From Syngnathus acus (lineage: Eukaryota; Chordata; Actinopteri; Syngnathiformes; Syngnathidae): DNA of 64,000 nucleotides. The translations under genes were made by a program, and so were the position numbers. Numbering within the stretch: the stretch's first letter is position 1; each line of letters opens with the position of its first letter. The stretch lies in assembly GCF_901709675.1 (NCBI RefSeq), contig NC_051105.1, forward strand, positions 372,001 through 436,000. Direction: 5' to 3'. Shown in pieces: positions 45,697-57,543 of the stretch. Under the pieces are notes generated by a model that saw only the letters and a program-made list of their open reading frames with translations, was not told where the DNA came from and searched no databases.

Positions 45697-47399
45697 CACG
45701 CTAACCTGATGACACAGCACAAGAGCAACCCTCCATGTCATGTCAGCGCTGAAGCAAATGTTGACTTGGACTGCGTTGCGTCTCCTCACAGCGGAGCTGG
45801 GCCACCCCATGATCATCACCAGCCACCCCAATGATTCATCGCCAGGATATTTATTCAATCAAACGTGGTGGAAAATTGCAATAATGTGTGAGGTGGGACA
45901 ATTCGAGCGGTTTCTCTTTTCTTTGCCATATTGGCGCTATCCATACTATATTTGGCCAGTCGCTCGTTTATCAGGGCGGGGGGGGGGGGGGGGGGGGGCA
46001 TAAACTAAATGTGCATTGCTGCGGTATATATTTAAAAGTTGTGCATAATAGTAAGACAAAATAGGCATGTGAGGTATATAGATGTAAGGTTGCTCAGTGA
46101 TAGAAATATTTGTGATCCTGCGACGATAACATTGACGCTTATGATGTTGACGTTTTGAAATGCGGCCTATCGCCAAGCAAGCAAGAAAGGCAACGCCAAT
46201 GGCAACAGTCAAACTTGTCCCGTTTTCTTAGCACGTGGGAACAAAATTCACGCTTTGACCCTGGAACGGATGATCGAACGTTATTTCCTGTGAGATGGAT
46301 TTTGTTCGACTTTGGAGGTCCTGATGAAGTCCCAGATGTGCGGCGGCGGCACCGCCACCTCAGCTTCATCGTCCTCATCCTTATGCTCATCATCATCATC
46401 ATCCACCTCATCCTCATCTCGTTTCGTTTGGTTTCGGCTGGGCCCGGCCCACGGACACAATGACCTCCATTGACTTCCATTGACTCCCGAGTCTTCCTAG
46501 CAATAACTCTCCGATCAATTCGGCAACGACTCTAGGCAAAACTACGGACTTTTCCTACCTTTCAGTCAAGCTTTTTGCATTGTGGGGCACCGCCAAGTCT
46601 TGCGGGAGTTTCCAACGGGCTCCGGTGGGCGGATATTTAGTGCTTTTCCATCGGGCAGAGCGGCGCTTCCCAAGTGCCGACTTGCTAACTGGAGGCCAGG
46701 CACACGGCACAAGGGTGGCGCTCCGCGCATGCGCAGTGCTGCTCCAAGGCAGACGGGGTTTCCTTCTTTAACAACAAAAGCTTTGATTGGCTTCAGGTAT
46801 CTGACCTGACCGGATGCGTCGTGTCTTTCTGTCAACCTCATTTTTATAATTGCTAGGTTTATATTGTTTATATAAATATATATCGGCGTGAAACTGCGCC
46901 AATGACGCTGATGTGAACGTAGGTTGTCTTATTTTGAAGAACAATCCATTGACTAAAGGAAGTCACATATTCAGGGGCGGGAGCATTGAAAAGTACGTTC
47001 AAATACAATCGGAAACTTCCTCTTTTTGCGTTGATTCGCGTCCATCGAAAACAACTACAATTTTGATGAGTTCATTTAGATTGTTCTCTAGATACGTATT
47101 ATAGTGAAGTGCGTTGACTTTTTTCATAACGTCAAGTCTCACATCAAATGAACCATTCCTCATTTGACATCAGAAATTGTATTATGGTGATAGGACAAGT
47201 GGATCACAAAGGGATGAACGTTAATCGCAAATCAACCCACTAGTTTTGTTTTTTTTCTTTTCCACGAATCTTTTTTGTGTCCGTGAATGCGTCATGGTCT
47301 GGAGGTTTGTTTTGTCTCTATCTCGTGGACAAACTGAGAAAACGGAAATATCAAGCTGAGGACTAAAGATCTTCTAGCGTGGGCGCATGTGTGCGCGTA
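45697..47399. other. Intergenic between sestd1 and slc22-like gene
   Basis: The sestd1 start codon follows a splice acceptor (GTCATCAG or GGTTAG), so a noncoding first exon lies in here. A 21-G homopolymer is at 45978-45998 and AT-rich DNA at 46850-47330. No ORF of note. Confidence 0.5.
45978..45998. repeat. Poly-G tract (21 nt)
   Basis: An uninterrupted G homopolymer in the sestd1 upstream region. It is capable of quadruplex formation and prone to sequencing error. Confidence 0.9.
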
Positions 47400-48944
47400 T
47401 TAAAAGTGAGTTGTCCAGATGACCTCTGGTCCAGGATTGTCTTCAGAGGGTTTCCCATCATGCTTTGCAGCACAGGATGAACATGGCCATCTGAGGAGAA
47501 GAGAGCAGCGGCAGCATTACAGGACTCAGTACCGAGTACTGTGATGATGATGCTGCTGATGATGATGATAAACTATACTTGCGCATGGTGGCCATCTGCT
47601 GAATGGTGTCTGGCAGTGGCTGTGTGAAGGTCTCTGGCAGAAAGACACTGAGCACAACACCAAACACAGACAAGGAACCCACCAGGATCCACGGCAACAA
47701 CTCGTACCACACTCCTGACGCACACACACACACCCACACACAACATTTCACATGACATGCACACAGACATCTATGCAGTGGCATCATAGAACTTGTACCA
47801 CCAGGGAAACCCTCATGGAAAGCCCTCAAAGATGTGTATGAAGACCCCAATGAAAACAAGTGAAAAGACTCTAGTGAAGATTCGAAAGCCCAAGCCAGTG
47901 AAGATGGAACCGACCCAGTTGGAGGATGTAGGGCGACACCGCGGATCCGAGTCGTGAGAAGGTGGCGCAGGAGGACAAGGCTGTGTTCCGGATGACCGTG
48001 GGGTACAGTTCTCCGCTGTACGTGTACAAAACGCTCAGGCCGGCCAGAATGCCAAACTTGCCCAGCAGGGCCACGCAAGCCAGCAGAACGGGTTTCCTGC
48101 CAAACCTGCTGAGCCAAGCCGTTTGTTCTCTTTGTCACGCCGGCATCCGGCCGGCCGGGACGAGCAGGGCCAGAGTGAGCGACCGCGCTACCTGTCGGAG
48201 AGCTGGCCCGAGATGAAGCATCCGCACAGTCCGCCCAGGAAGTAGGCCAGAGTGCTCAGAGGCGCTTTCCACTGCTCATCGCACACCAGAGCAAACTGGG
48301 AGGGAGGGAGGCAGCATCAAAGCCAGCTGCCGTGCTAAACGTCAAGCGACTCGCCGCTTCACCTCCGTGACCACGGTGGACTGGTAGTGCTCCGTGCTGA
48401 AGGTCCAGCCGTCCTTACAGCCTTCCTGCGGCAGGCTGGACAGCGGCGCATGGGACCTGAGACCGGAGGCGCTGAGGTTCTGAATGCGGCTCAGCTGAAA
48501 GCGACTGCAGCTGCTCCGCTCCAAGCGTCCGGAGACCAGCTGAGCGACAAACATCCCGTTAATGTTCCACCCGCTGTGAGTGAGGAGAGCGGTTGGGACC
48601 GGACCGGACACTCGGCCGGTCAATCATTTGCTCAACTGCGCACTTGGAGGAACTGAAAAACAGCAATGTCTGGAGGAACCTCGCACACCATCAGAAGATG
48701 AGGCCAGAAGAAACCCGAGCCGGCCGGTTCTGACCTGCATAGGGACGGCGACCTGCGTCCATTCGGGGCCGAGGCTGTTGTCGGGGATCCGGCAGACGTG
48801 CGGCGGCGTGGCCAGCAGGTAGAGGCTGGACAGCAGGTTGTAGCCCGAGGGGAGGGCGGCCAGGCACAGCTGCCAGACCACTCGCCTCTGGAAGGGACCC
48901 CAAGAGCCCAGGAAGGACACGGCGTCCTCGTAGTCCGGCTGCAT
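47400..48944 (-). CDS. SLC22/OCTN-like transporter with large internal deletion
   Basis: The family (SLC22A4/A5 type) moves carnitine and organic cations across the plasma membrane. Six exons with intact splice sites: 48944-48735, 48539-48363, 48295-48192, 48105-47915, 47714-47579, 47490-47400. The sum is in frame and gives 302 residues; relatives have about 550. Present are TM1 (DYEDAVSFLGSWGPFQRR), the large extracellular loop with Cys residues, TM2 (TLAYFLGGLCGCFISGQLSDR), the MFS signature DRFGRKPVLL, then directly GKFGILAGLSVLYTYSGELYPTVIRN (TM10), TM11-12 and LPETFTQPLPDTIQQM. Exon 4 thus fuses the start of the TM3 exon to the TM10 exon. TM3 to TM9, about 240 residues and five introns, are absent. 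No stop or frameshift is seen. It could be a transcribed pseudogene, a truncated regulator, or an assembly error. It cannot be a normal 12-TM carrier as it stands. Confidence 0.8.
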
Positions 48945-49741
48945 GGAGACCGCCGAGTACCGTGCCAGACGGCCGTGCTGCGGCTTTCAAAAGCTTGCTT
49001 TGGAGGAGCTTGACTCCTCCCCTCTACCAAAGCTTCCGGCTCAGCAAATGTGTGTCCAAGGCAGCCAATCACAGATCAGACGCACAAAAGGAGCCTGTTG
49101 CAAACTTTATAAATTAATAAAAACATTCCCTTTAGTGTTTTGCTGACAGATTGTTTCGCAGCCTCACACACGTGCGCTGACAATCATACAAAAATATGCT
49201 CAACGTTTCCGCCATTTGCCTTTTTCTTTTCTTCCAATACGTACACGTCCACCTGACTGTCTCCACCTTTTTGCATAGTTGCAAAATGGAAGAAACTTTT
49301 GATCGGGTGAACAAAGTCAAACGTGGCTGGCGCAGAGGCGGGGGGGAAAAAAAAAAAAAAAAAAGGCCAGTCGAGGGAGTGAGCGGACTGGACCGATCGC
49401 ACTTGGCAATAAAGGACGAGACAAGCGCGGCGTCCAAACTAAAATCCCTTTGAGTTGCTCATCCTCCGTGTGCGTGTGCGTCGTGTGTGTGTGTGAAAGA
49501 GCACTAACGTGAATGGACCAAAGTCTTAAAAGCTCGTCTTCCCTTTGTCCATTGTCAACATGAAAAGGTGTTCCGTGACGCAAAGGTCATGAATGTGCCC
49601 TGTTGGCAGTTAGCACCAAAAAGTGTTGGCGAGCGACTGGCCCTGGTTGCGGCTAGGCCCATCCGCATCGATGGCATCTTGGAATCCCACGTCTCAACGT
49701 CTCGCCGCCGCTCCTCCTCCACGTGGGCCGGCCCCCTCGGG

Positions 49742-52700
49742 CTACTCCTCGGCCTCGGTGGCGGCGAAGGGCAGTGCGACGGCGTGCTCCTGGGCCAGGG
49801 CGGCCAGCTCCTTGAGGAACTCGCAAAAGATGACGGCGCAGTAGACGGCGTTCTTCACGCGCAGCGCCTCCGCCTGCCTCTCCAGATTGGACACGCCGCT
49901 GCCAAACAGAGCGCTGTGCAGTGTCTGGCCGCCCACTCGCACGTGGGCCAGGGCCATCTGGGCGGCGCTGCGGCTTCGAGCGGGGCTGTTGGTGTGGCGG
50001 AGGATCAGGTCGCTCAGGGACGGCTTGCGACTCTTGACTGGCACAAGAGAAGAACGTGCTGAGTCGGCGAGGCGGGGCCGGCCCCTTTGACAGCTGTGCT
50101 CACCTAGCGAATCCGAGCGGCGGAGGGGGGGGACGGCGCCGGGCGGCTCGCTGCGGTCCAACTTCCCGCGCGCCACCAGGTACTGCTGCGCCTTCCTCAG
50201 CATAGCGGGGAAGTCCTCGCGGGAGGCGGCGAAGGCCTCGATACGGCTCTTGACGGAACCCAGGACCTGCGGGGAGAGCGCCCGAGTTTTGGCTGGAGAA
50301 AGCAAGCTCTCGCCGGGCCGGACTTTGGGAATCTCATCCTCCTTACCTGGACGAGAGACTTGACGCTGGGCTGGAAGACCATGTTGGTGTTGAGCAGGAA
50401 GGAGCGCAGCAGCGGTTGGGGGTAGCAGGCCAGCCGCGCCACCACGCCCGTCAGCAGGATGTTGACGTACAACGAGTTGTGCGGCATGTTCTCCATCTTG
50501 GCCAGCAGCGCCGCCATCAGCGGACCTGCACGCGCGCGCATCAGTCAAACGTGGCTCACCTTTTGGGGGGGGGGTTAGGGTTAGGGGGGGGGGCTCCTAC
50601 CTGTGTACGGCTGACAGGAGCCCTGAGCCAGAGGTCTAGCGGGACTACAGAGCACCCCGTGGGAACTTTCTTCCGTGTCGTCGGGAGCCGACCTTTTCCC
50701 CTCCGGGTCCAAGCGCCGCTCCAGCTCTTTCAGCTCCCCGCCGAAGGCCTCCCCGTCATCGGGAGAGTTTTCCAGACGCTCCCGGATGAGGCTTTCCACC
50801 GAAGGCTGGCCGGAGGCGTCATTTTGTTGGGGGTCGTCGCGCTGCTCTGAGTCTCGCTTCACCTTCTTGGCCTCCAGCTCTCTGTCCCCATCCGGGCGCG
50901 GCTCGCTCGGCTCCGCCGCGCCGTTGACCAAGGCTTCGCGGGAGTTGTCTGGCGCCGGTGGGGAAGCGGCTAAAGGCGCGGCGGGGCCGAGGTGCGGAGG
51001 AACGGGTTTGGCAAGCGGCTGTTGGCGTTGAAAACCACGCTTCTTGGAGCGCGGCGTGAGGCTGATGCAGTTATTTTGGCCGATGGTGACCTCCCACTCG
51101 CCGCTGTCGTGCTCCGAGCCGCTCCATTCGGACCGCGCCGAGCGGCGCTCGGGGTACGCGGCAGCGGCCAGCAAGGGCGGGGGCGAGGCGCCGGCACAGG
51201 GGTTCTCGCCGTCGTAGGGCGCCGACCAGTCCCGGCAGGCCCAGGAACAAAGCTCGACGCCTCGTCGGGCGTCCTTCAGGTAGTCCAGGTAGCCCCGATC
51301 TAAAGCCGCGACGGTGGGCCGCGGCCCGCCGCGTGCCGGGCTGTCGGGGGCGGACCGCTCGTAGTCGGCGGGACCGGGAGGCCCCCCCGAGGCGCTGCTC
51401 TGCTGGCGGATGAAAAAGGTCAACCGGGACGGCGTGCTAGGTCTGGTCGGCGTGCCGCCGCCGCCGGAGTCCCCGACCGCATCGTGGGCCACTGTGGACA
51501 GACAAACTCAGCAAATTCTGCAAACACTTAAGCAGGTGCTTAACATTCACTTTTGGGAGGATCCTCTTCCTGCACGGCCGTCCGGCAGCACTCGGGGATG
51601 AGCGACAGGAACTTGTCGGCGCACTTCCCGTACATGTCGGTCTCCCGGATGGCGCGCCGCTGACTCAGCATGACGTGGCTGCACGGGAGCAGGTACCTGG
51701 GGCCCGGCAGACCAGGTCACGGCCCGTCTATCGCCGCCGCCGCCGGCCGCGCGTGCGTACGTACGTACGTACCTGAGGACCAGCTGCAGCATGATGTCCT
51801 CGCAGTTCAACGACACCAGAGTGCGGAACAGGCTCAGGGATACCATGCAGAGCTGCGAGACAGGATGGCGCGTGCTCAGTCAGCAAGCACTTGCGCCAAA
51901 CACGGGTGCCACGCATGGCACACCCACCCTGGAGTTGCTGGCGATGCGCGCGAGCAGCGTGTCCAGAATGGAGTCGTTGTCCAGGCGATGCAGCAGGATG
52001 AAGCGCAGGAAGGTCTTGAGCAGGGGCGTCTCGCTCACACTGCGCAGGAACAGGTCCAGGTAAGCCGTGCTGGCGATCATCTCGTCCACCGACGACTGCA
52101 CACCACACCGGCAAAGCGCGGACGAATCAAATTGAGTTTGGGGCCGCCGCTACGCCGCCGGCGTCTCCGTGAGCGAGCGAGCACCTTGTACAGGGCCGGC
52201 GCCACCACCGGCACCAGAAAGCCGTTGTGCAGGTAGTCCAGCAGCTGCGAGCGCACGGCGGGGTGGGCCACCTGCACCACCGCGTTGCAGAACTCCAGCG
52301 AGTTCATGAAGACCACCAGCGAGGACACGGCCGTCCAGTCCTCGCGCCGCAGGGCGTGCCAGTCGTCACCGCGCGCCTCCATCTTGCGGGGCAGCGACGA
52401 GTAGAGCGCGCTCAGGCCCGTCGCCAGCACCTGCGGATGACCGACCGACCCACCAAGTTAGGGAGCGTTCAGGGGGGGGGGGGGGCGCGCTTTCCACTCA
52501 CACGCACATACGTACGGGGCAGAAGTAGGAGTTGTGCGCAATGTAGCGCGCCACGGCGCGGTCCGAGGCGGAGGCGGCCATGACCAGCAGCAAGGCGTCG
52601 CGGGCCTGCTGGCCCACCGCGCCCTCGCGGTGGATGAAGGGCACCAGCAGCGAGAGGACGGGCAGGTCGCCCGAGCCCCGCGGCGCCGGGGCCGCCCGCA

Positions 52701-52824
52701 GCAAGGTCTCCAGAAGCGCCGGCTCGCGCGCCACCCACGCGCACACCTGCGGGCCAGGTTGCGGTCAGGTTTTTCCTTCAAACATTGCTTGGATTGCTCT
52801 CTCTCCCTCCCTCCCTCCCTCCCT

Positions 52825-52861
<37 letters not shown>

Positions 52862-53869
52862 CTGATTGAGGAGCAGCACCAGGCCGTTCTCCAGCGCGGG
52901 GGGACAGCCGCCGTCTGGCGGCGCGCAAGCCCCGACCAGCCTGAGCAGCGGGCGCAGGACGGCCGGGCGGCGCAGCAAGGCTTGCCGCGATTGGCCCACC
53001 AGCATCTCAAAGAGCTTGAGCAGCGCCCCCAGGCTGTCTGTGTCGGGACCGCGGTCAAGGTGCCACAGGAGAAGGCGCTCCAGCACCTGCTCGCGGATCA
53101 CCAGCTGCAGGATGGGCCCGCTGCCGCCTCGGCCCTCGCCGTCTTGGTCCTGGCCGCCTAGGTCGCCCTCGCTTGGGGGGGGGCGCTCCTCGGCCAGGAG
53201 GCAGAACATCTGGTCCGTGTGGTTCCTCACCGCTATCAGGTCGTCTGTGGAGCGCGACGACTGGCTCTGCTCCAGCACGCGCCACAACTGAAAAGAAAAA
53301 AAGAAAACAAGACCTTTAATTCCACTTCAACCTTTTTGCTCTCGCGATATTTACGTCCAAAAAGATTTGATGCATTGCCGAGATGACCGTTTTTCTTTTC
53401 AGGAAACCATTGTTGCCCGACGTGACGTGACTTGCACGTCAAATGTGCGGTGGGCCAGCGCGGCGGACGGTCCGCCTCGATAAGCGAGTGTGACTTCCTC
53501 TTGAGCAAGATCAACACATTTCATCTTTAGGACAAAAAAAAGGCCACTTCTTGTCGGAAAAAGGATGCCTCATCAAGTAACCGCTTGATTCTGACAAAGC
53601 AAGAAAGTAAACTGAGACCCGTTTCACGTTGTTACGTTTTGACAAAATGGGACCAGAATCTTTCTGAGAGAAAAGCTTTTCAAAAACGATCCAAATAAAA
53701 GCTGTCCGCTTGTCTTCAAAGCACTCACTTGTCTCCAGTGGTTCTCAAAGACCATGAGGCAGGTCTCAGGGTCAGCGGTGCACGAGGGCGCCTCGTGGGG
53801 GGCGGCGCCCCGCCCCGGGCGGGCGGCAGCGGGGGCGGCACGTGGCGTCAACCTGCCCAGCCAGCTCAT
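49742..53869 (-). CDS. fhip1b: FHF complex subunit HOOK-interacting protein 1B (FAM160A2)
   Basis: FHIP1B bridges FTS-Hook to Rab5 on early endosomes and so links cargo to dynein. The 11 coding exons are 53869-53729, 53287-52862, 52746-52516, 52430-52185, 52095-51928, 51852-51773, 51696-51551, 51491-50601, 50525-50347, 50266-50104, 50037-49742. They give 988 residues in frame (human about 972). The N-terminus MSWLGRL and ADPETCLMVFENHW match the family. The helical body includes LLKLFEMLVGQSRQALL, LVPFIHREGAVGQQARDALLL, YFCPVLATGLSALYSSLPRK, SLEFCNAVVQVAHP, HNGFLVPV, DEMIASTAYLDLFLRS and NCEDIMLQLVLRYLLPCSHV. A low-complexity middle exon (891 nt; PSTPSRLTFFIRQQS, GVELCSWACRDWSAPYDGE) is followed by a conserved C-terminal block (NSLYVNILLTGVVARLACYP, NTNMVFQPSVKSL, RRSDSLVKSRKPSL, EALRVKNAVYCAVIF). 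MSWL and the IAST/LLHR wording favour 1B over FHIP1A. Confidence 0.95.
50565..50593. repeat. G-rich tract with two TTAGGG units in fhip1b intron
   Basis: A G10 run, then TTAGGGTTAGG, then another G run, in the short intron between exons 50601 and 50525. It is a potential quadruplex; two units are too few to call a telomeric insertion. Confidence 0.8.
52801..52858. repeat. (CCCT)n/(CT)n in fhip1b intron
   Basis: A pure C/T tract just next to the donor of the exon ending at 52862. On the transcribed strand it is an AG-rich run shortly after the 5' splice site. Confidence 0.9.
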
Positions 53870-56050
53870 CTCTGGGCCACGACGAGCCGGCGGGCAGAGG
53901 CCACGCCGCTTGAGGGCCAACGGGGGGGGGCGAGCGGGGCGGGGCTCGGTCTGCGCTCGTCGTCGCCACCCAAGGTTCACGGGCAGGAAGTGCTGCGACC
54001 CGTCATCCGGTCTGCAGCCAGGACCACTCCATGCTTGCTGTCGACACACGACCGCCACCACCGTCATCATCATCGCCATATAGAGCGAGCCCGAGAAACG
54101 GCGCGGACGTCTACGGCTTGGAAGTTGGCACGAAGGCCCGGCCCGCGTTGGTCGAAATACTCCGCCTCACAGCAGGAAAAAAGGCGCCGTTGCGAGATTG
54201 ATCCAAAGAATGACGGCGACCGCTTTGGTGCAGCCTAAACTCTGTTGGTCAACGCCATCGCACTACTCGAACGAGTCGGCCCAAATCTTTGTCTCTGACT
54301 CAATAGCGGCGCTGATATCAAAGCGGTGAAACCCTCGGCGCCCTCTGCTGCCGCGCCGCGCCGCGCCCTCTTCTCGCCAGCCGTGACGTCTGCGAGTTAA
54401 CTTTTAAACCGCTTTCGTCTTGCCTTTGAACAGAGCAGCTCAAGAGCAAGTTTGTCAGGCAAAAAAAATAAGACGGAGGGAAAAAGTCAGCAGCACTCAC
54501 CGGCGCACGCAAACGCCTCGTCGGCCGAGCTGGACAGGACCGCCGAGCTGGACAAGACAGTTGCCACTTGACGCCTGGGGAAGCGAGCGCCGAGCTGTGC
54601 GACCTTTGCACCCCGGGGTGGGGTGAGGTAGGTGGGGCCCGGCCGGTTGGCCGCTGCCGACACAGAGAAGCAGCCATCAAATGCTTTTCATGCCGCTGCC
54701 GGGTTTTTTTTCCCTCAAGGACAATTTGCTTTTTAATGACAAATATACAATTGGAAGACCAGGACTGCTTGCCTCAGGAAGATTTTTGGACAGAAAATAT
54801 GACAAACATCTATCTACTTGGTCAAATTGAGCAATGCCTTTTCTTGAGAAAAATAAATAAATAAACCACACATCTAGTAAAAATAATGATCTAACACTTG
54901 GACTTGTTTCTCAAAAAATATACCTTTATTATTTGAAGACGATTACGACTGTCTTTAAAAAAAATCTCTATTATGCAATATAATGACTTTTTTAAAATCC
55001 TGTAGCGTAGCAAGGATCATTATATTGAGGATACAATTGTTTTTGACTCAAGGAATAAGGAAAAAAATCAAATCTATAAGGCGATTTCACTATCGCGGAT
55101 TTGACAGATCGCGGGCTGGTCTGGGCACGACCGACCCCCGCGAAGGAGCATTGCTGACTGCTGCTTGTCTTGTGGCAGGCAACAAATGGGAAACACTCCG
55201 GCGTCAGCTAGCATCCGCGACCGACCAAAGGCCTTGGCTTCCGCTCATTCCCCAAGTGAACATTCGCCATAGAAAGATAGATGATCGTGTCAAGTGTTTA
55301 CTGCTGGCTGGCTGGCTGGCTGGCTGGCCGGCCGGCCTGGCTCACCTTGTTTTGCTGCCCGATCGAGCGAAGGCTTGGCTAGCGGCTAGCGGCTAGCGAC
55401 GAGCGGTAGGCGGCAACGAGATGAGAGCCACAACGTCAGAGCGGCGCCCGACACAAGCTGCGGGGCGGCCCGCGGCGCCTCGGTACGAGGGAGGGAGAGA
55501 GAGAGAGAGAGGTGCGCCGCATCCTGTCGGCGACCAACGGGACGGAGGAACGTACACGGGCATCAAGCGACCACTCAAGCTGAGAGGCATCTTCGGCCTG
55601 CCGCCATCTTGGTGATGTAAGAGCGACTCCGCCCGCCCGCCGTCGTCTACGTCATATGGGGCGGGATTTGATTCCCAATGATTCGAACAAATGCCCCCCT
55701 CCGCGACTTTCCCCTGCGTGGGTTCTTTTGATTCTCTATACTATCGTGTACATTTCTTCAGATCCACAAGACATTTGAGATTTTCACATGAGTTTTTGTT
55801 TGTTTCTCGACGAATCAAATTTTGTGTGTTAATTGATGGATGTGCGTTTGCGGATCAGCAGACACGGGGATTTATACTTGACACAACGTCACGCCTTTCA
55901 AAACATGCACACGCACACGCGCGCGCGCACGCACACACTCCACACGGGTCGCAGATATTCACGTGTTGAAAAGCCATACCTTCTCCGTCCGCGGGGAGGC
56001 GGTGTTTCCAGCTTTTCGTTTAACAATTGGAAAACGGAACACATTTCGAC
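53870..56050. other. fhip1b 5' flank, no further coding sequence recognised
   Basis: Contains AT-rich DNA at 54720-55100, GCTG/GCCG repeats at 55300-55335, and a CpG-rich block at 55380-55670 that probably holds the promoter and a noncoding first exon. No other gene recognised. Confidence 0.5.
55595..55660 (-). promoter_or_regulatory. Probable fhip1b core promoter (YY1 and CRE-like sites)
   Basis: On the minus strand a consensus YY1 initiator-type site, CCAAGATGGCGGC, occupies 55612-55600. A CRE-like TGACGTA lies 35-40 bp upstream (about 55654-55648), in a CpG-rich block. YY1 sites of this orientation commonly sit just downstream of transcription starts of housekeeping genes. It would leave a 5'UTR intron of about 1.5 kb before the fhip1b ATG at 53869. 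Confidence 0.45.
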
Positions 56051-56748
56051 CAGGGCCGGTTCTAGGAATGCACATAAGAGGGGGCAGTCAGAAATGTGAA
56101 GGGGGCATGTTCTTTTCTTTTTCTTTTTTTTTACACATTTTTAACACTGTTAGTGTTTTCTTCACGGCAGTTGTTAGCTGTGTGTCCAGATCTCAACCTG
56201 GAGAAGTGGATTGCACTCTGTCAGGCCTCTACACTAAGACCTGTCCAGCTTGGGTGTCCCACCTGAAGATTAAAGCTTCTGCTGGTATTGCTCTTAGGGT
56301 CACTGAGGCACGCAAACCCCCTGACCTCAATAAGGTGGCAATCTCTCAGGGGGGGGGGGGGGGGGGGGAACATATAATATGAATGTTATATTAACTATTA
56401 TTTGAGTTGTCGTTAATCATTAGTTATATCACGGGTCATTACGACGAGTTTGGTGGAGTTTTTACTGCTTCTTCCAACTCCTACCGCGCTGACTGTAACT
56501 TGACACTCTCTGGCTGCGTCTTGCCTCATTTGCATACTCACAGTGATTGGATGTTTACGGAGGGGCGCGTAGTCCTGACAGCAGGCTGTGTGAGCACACA
56601 CACTGCACCGACATGAGAGAAGAGAGGGGGCTGATTAACGTGTGTTTCTATCAGCGGATTTTTCACTTCTAAAAGTTTGATTCGAGGGGGCAGGACATCT
56701 GTTTGAGGGGGCGTTGCCCCCTCTTGCCCCTGCGTAGAGCCGGCCCTG
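56051..56748. mobile_element. Non-autonomous hAT-like DNA transposon (MITE), 698 bp
   Basis: The ends are inverted: left CAGGGCCGGTTCTA, right TAGAGCCGGCCCTG. They are flanked by a perfect 8-bp target duplication ATTTCGAC (56043-56050 and 56749-56756). An 8-bp duplication with CAGGG-type ends is the hAT hallmark. There is no transposase ORF. The interior has a 20-nt poly-G run (56349-56368) and G-rich subterminal sequence. It also has a coding-looking stretch at 56150-56345 in the plus direction (includes GLYTKTCPAWVSHLKI, no family recognised) that could be captured from another repeat. Confidence 0.85.
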
Positions 56749-56867
56749 ATTTCGACCGTCCAAAAATCCTTATTCAACAATCGATTAATTGACAAGAAAA
56801 GTCACAAAATAATACCATTCCACCAGAACTCACAGACACACTTACACACAAAGACTGTTCATTGTTT

Positions 56868-57000
56868 CTATGCTTGAGTGTGTGTGAGTGGGCTATCAAT
56901 TTGATGGGGGGCATTTTGGCGGTCACTGGTCCATAGGGCCAGCGGCCGGGACCATCTGCTAAGCGGAGCCACATTTACCTGCCACGCTCTTGGACACTGA

Positions 57001-57040
<40 letters not shown>

Positions 57041-57215
57041 CAACTTTTGTCTGCTTGAGTGTGTGTGGTGTGCTGTCAGTTTGATGGGGGGGGGCATTAA
57101 GGTCACATGTGCGGGAGTAGTTTTGGCGGTCACCGGTCCATAGGGGCGGCAGCCGAGACCATCTGCTAACATTTACCTGCCACGCTCTTGGACACTGGCC
57201 ACACACACGTGCACA
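56868..57215. repeat. About 180-bp tandem duplication with embedded CA repeat
   Basis: Two copies start with GTGTGTG...TTTGATGGGGGG, continue GGCGGTCACTGGTCCATAGG, then GACCATCTGCTAA, and end CACGCTCTTGGACACTG. The first spans about 56873-56999 and the second about 57056-57200. They are separated by a (CA)18 run at 57001-57037. Copies have diverged with small indels; the second has an extra 30 bp. Confidence 0.85.
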
Positions 57216-57249
57216 CATGTTGAGACTGTGGAAATGGTTGAGTGGAAGC

Positions 57250-57408
57250 CCATCCGTCCGTCCGTCCATCCGTCCATCCATCCATCCGTCCATCCATCCG
57301 TCCATCCATCCATCCGTCCATCCATCCGTCCATCCATCCATCCATCCATCCATCCATCCATCCATCCATCCATCCATCCATCCATCCATCCATCCATCCA
57401 TCCATCCG
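57250..57408. repeat. (CCAT)n/(CCGT)n tetranucleotide array
   Basis: About 40 units of CCAT interspersed with CCGT in the left third, then pure CCAT. It is close to the hemopexin 3' end. Confidence 0.97.
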
Positions 57409-57443
57409 GAGCAAAGACAAGAGGCAGAGTGCTTCTGCTCACA

Positions 57444-57449
57444 TTTATT
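57444..57449 (-). terminator. AATAAA poly(A) signal for hpx
   Basis: Plus-strand TTTATT, 95 nt beyond the hpx stop codon. It gives a short 3'UTR and lies before the CCAT array. Confidence 0.7.
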
Positions 57450-57543
57450 GACAACAGCAGTGTAGAAAATCACACACTAACTAGTCTGCCTCTGACAGAT
57501 TTGCCAGTCCAAAGCTAGATCCAAGTCGCCCAGGGGGTGGCCA

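Noticed and set aside
50565-50593. Interstitial telomere insertion
   Set aside because: Only two TTAGGG units within a G run; too short to distinguish from low complexity.
57166-57518. Met-Asp-Gly-Trp and Ile-His-Pro-Ser repeat ORFs
   Set aside because: Products of the CCAT/CCGT array next to hpx.
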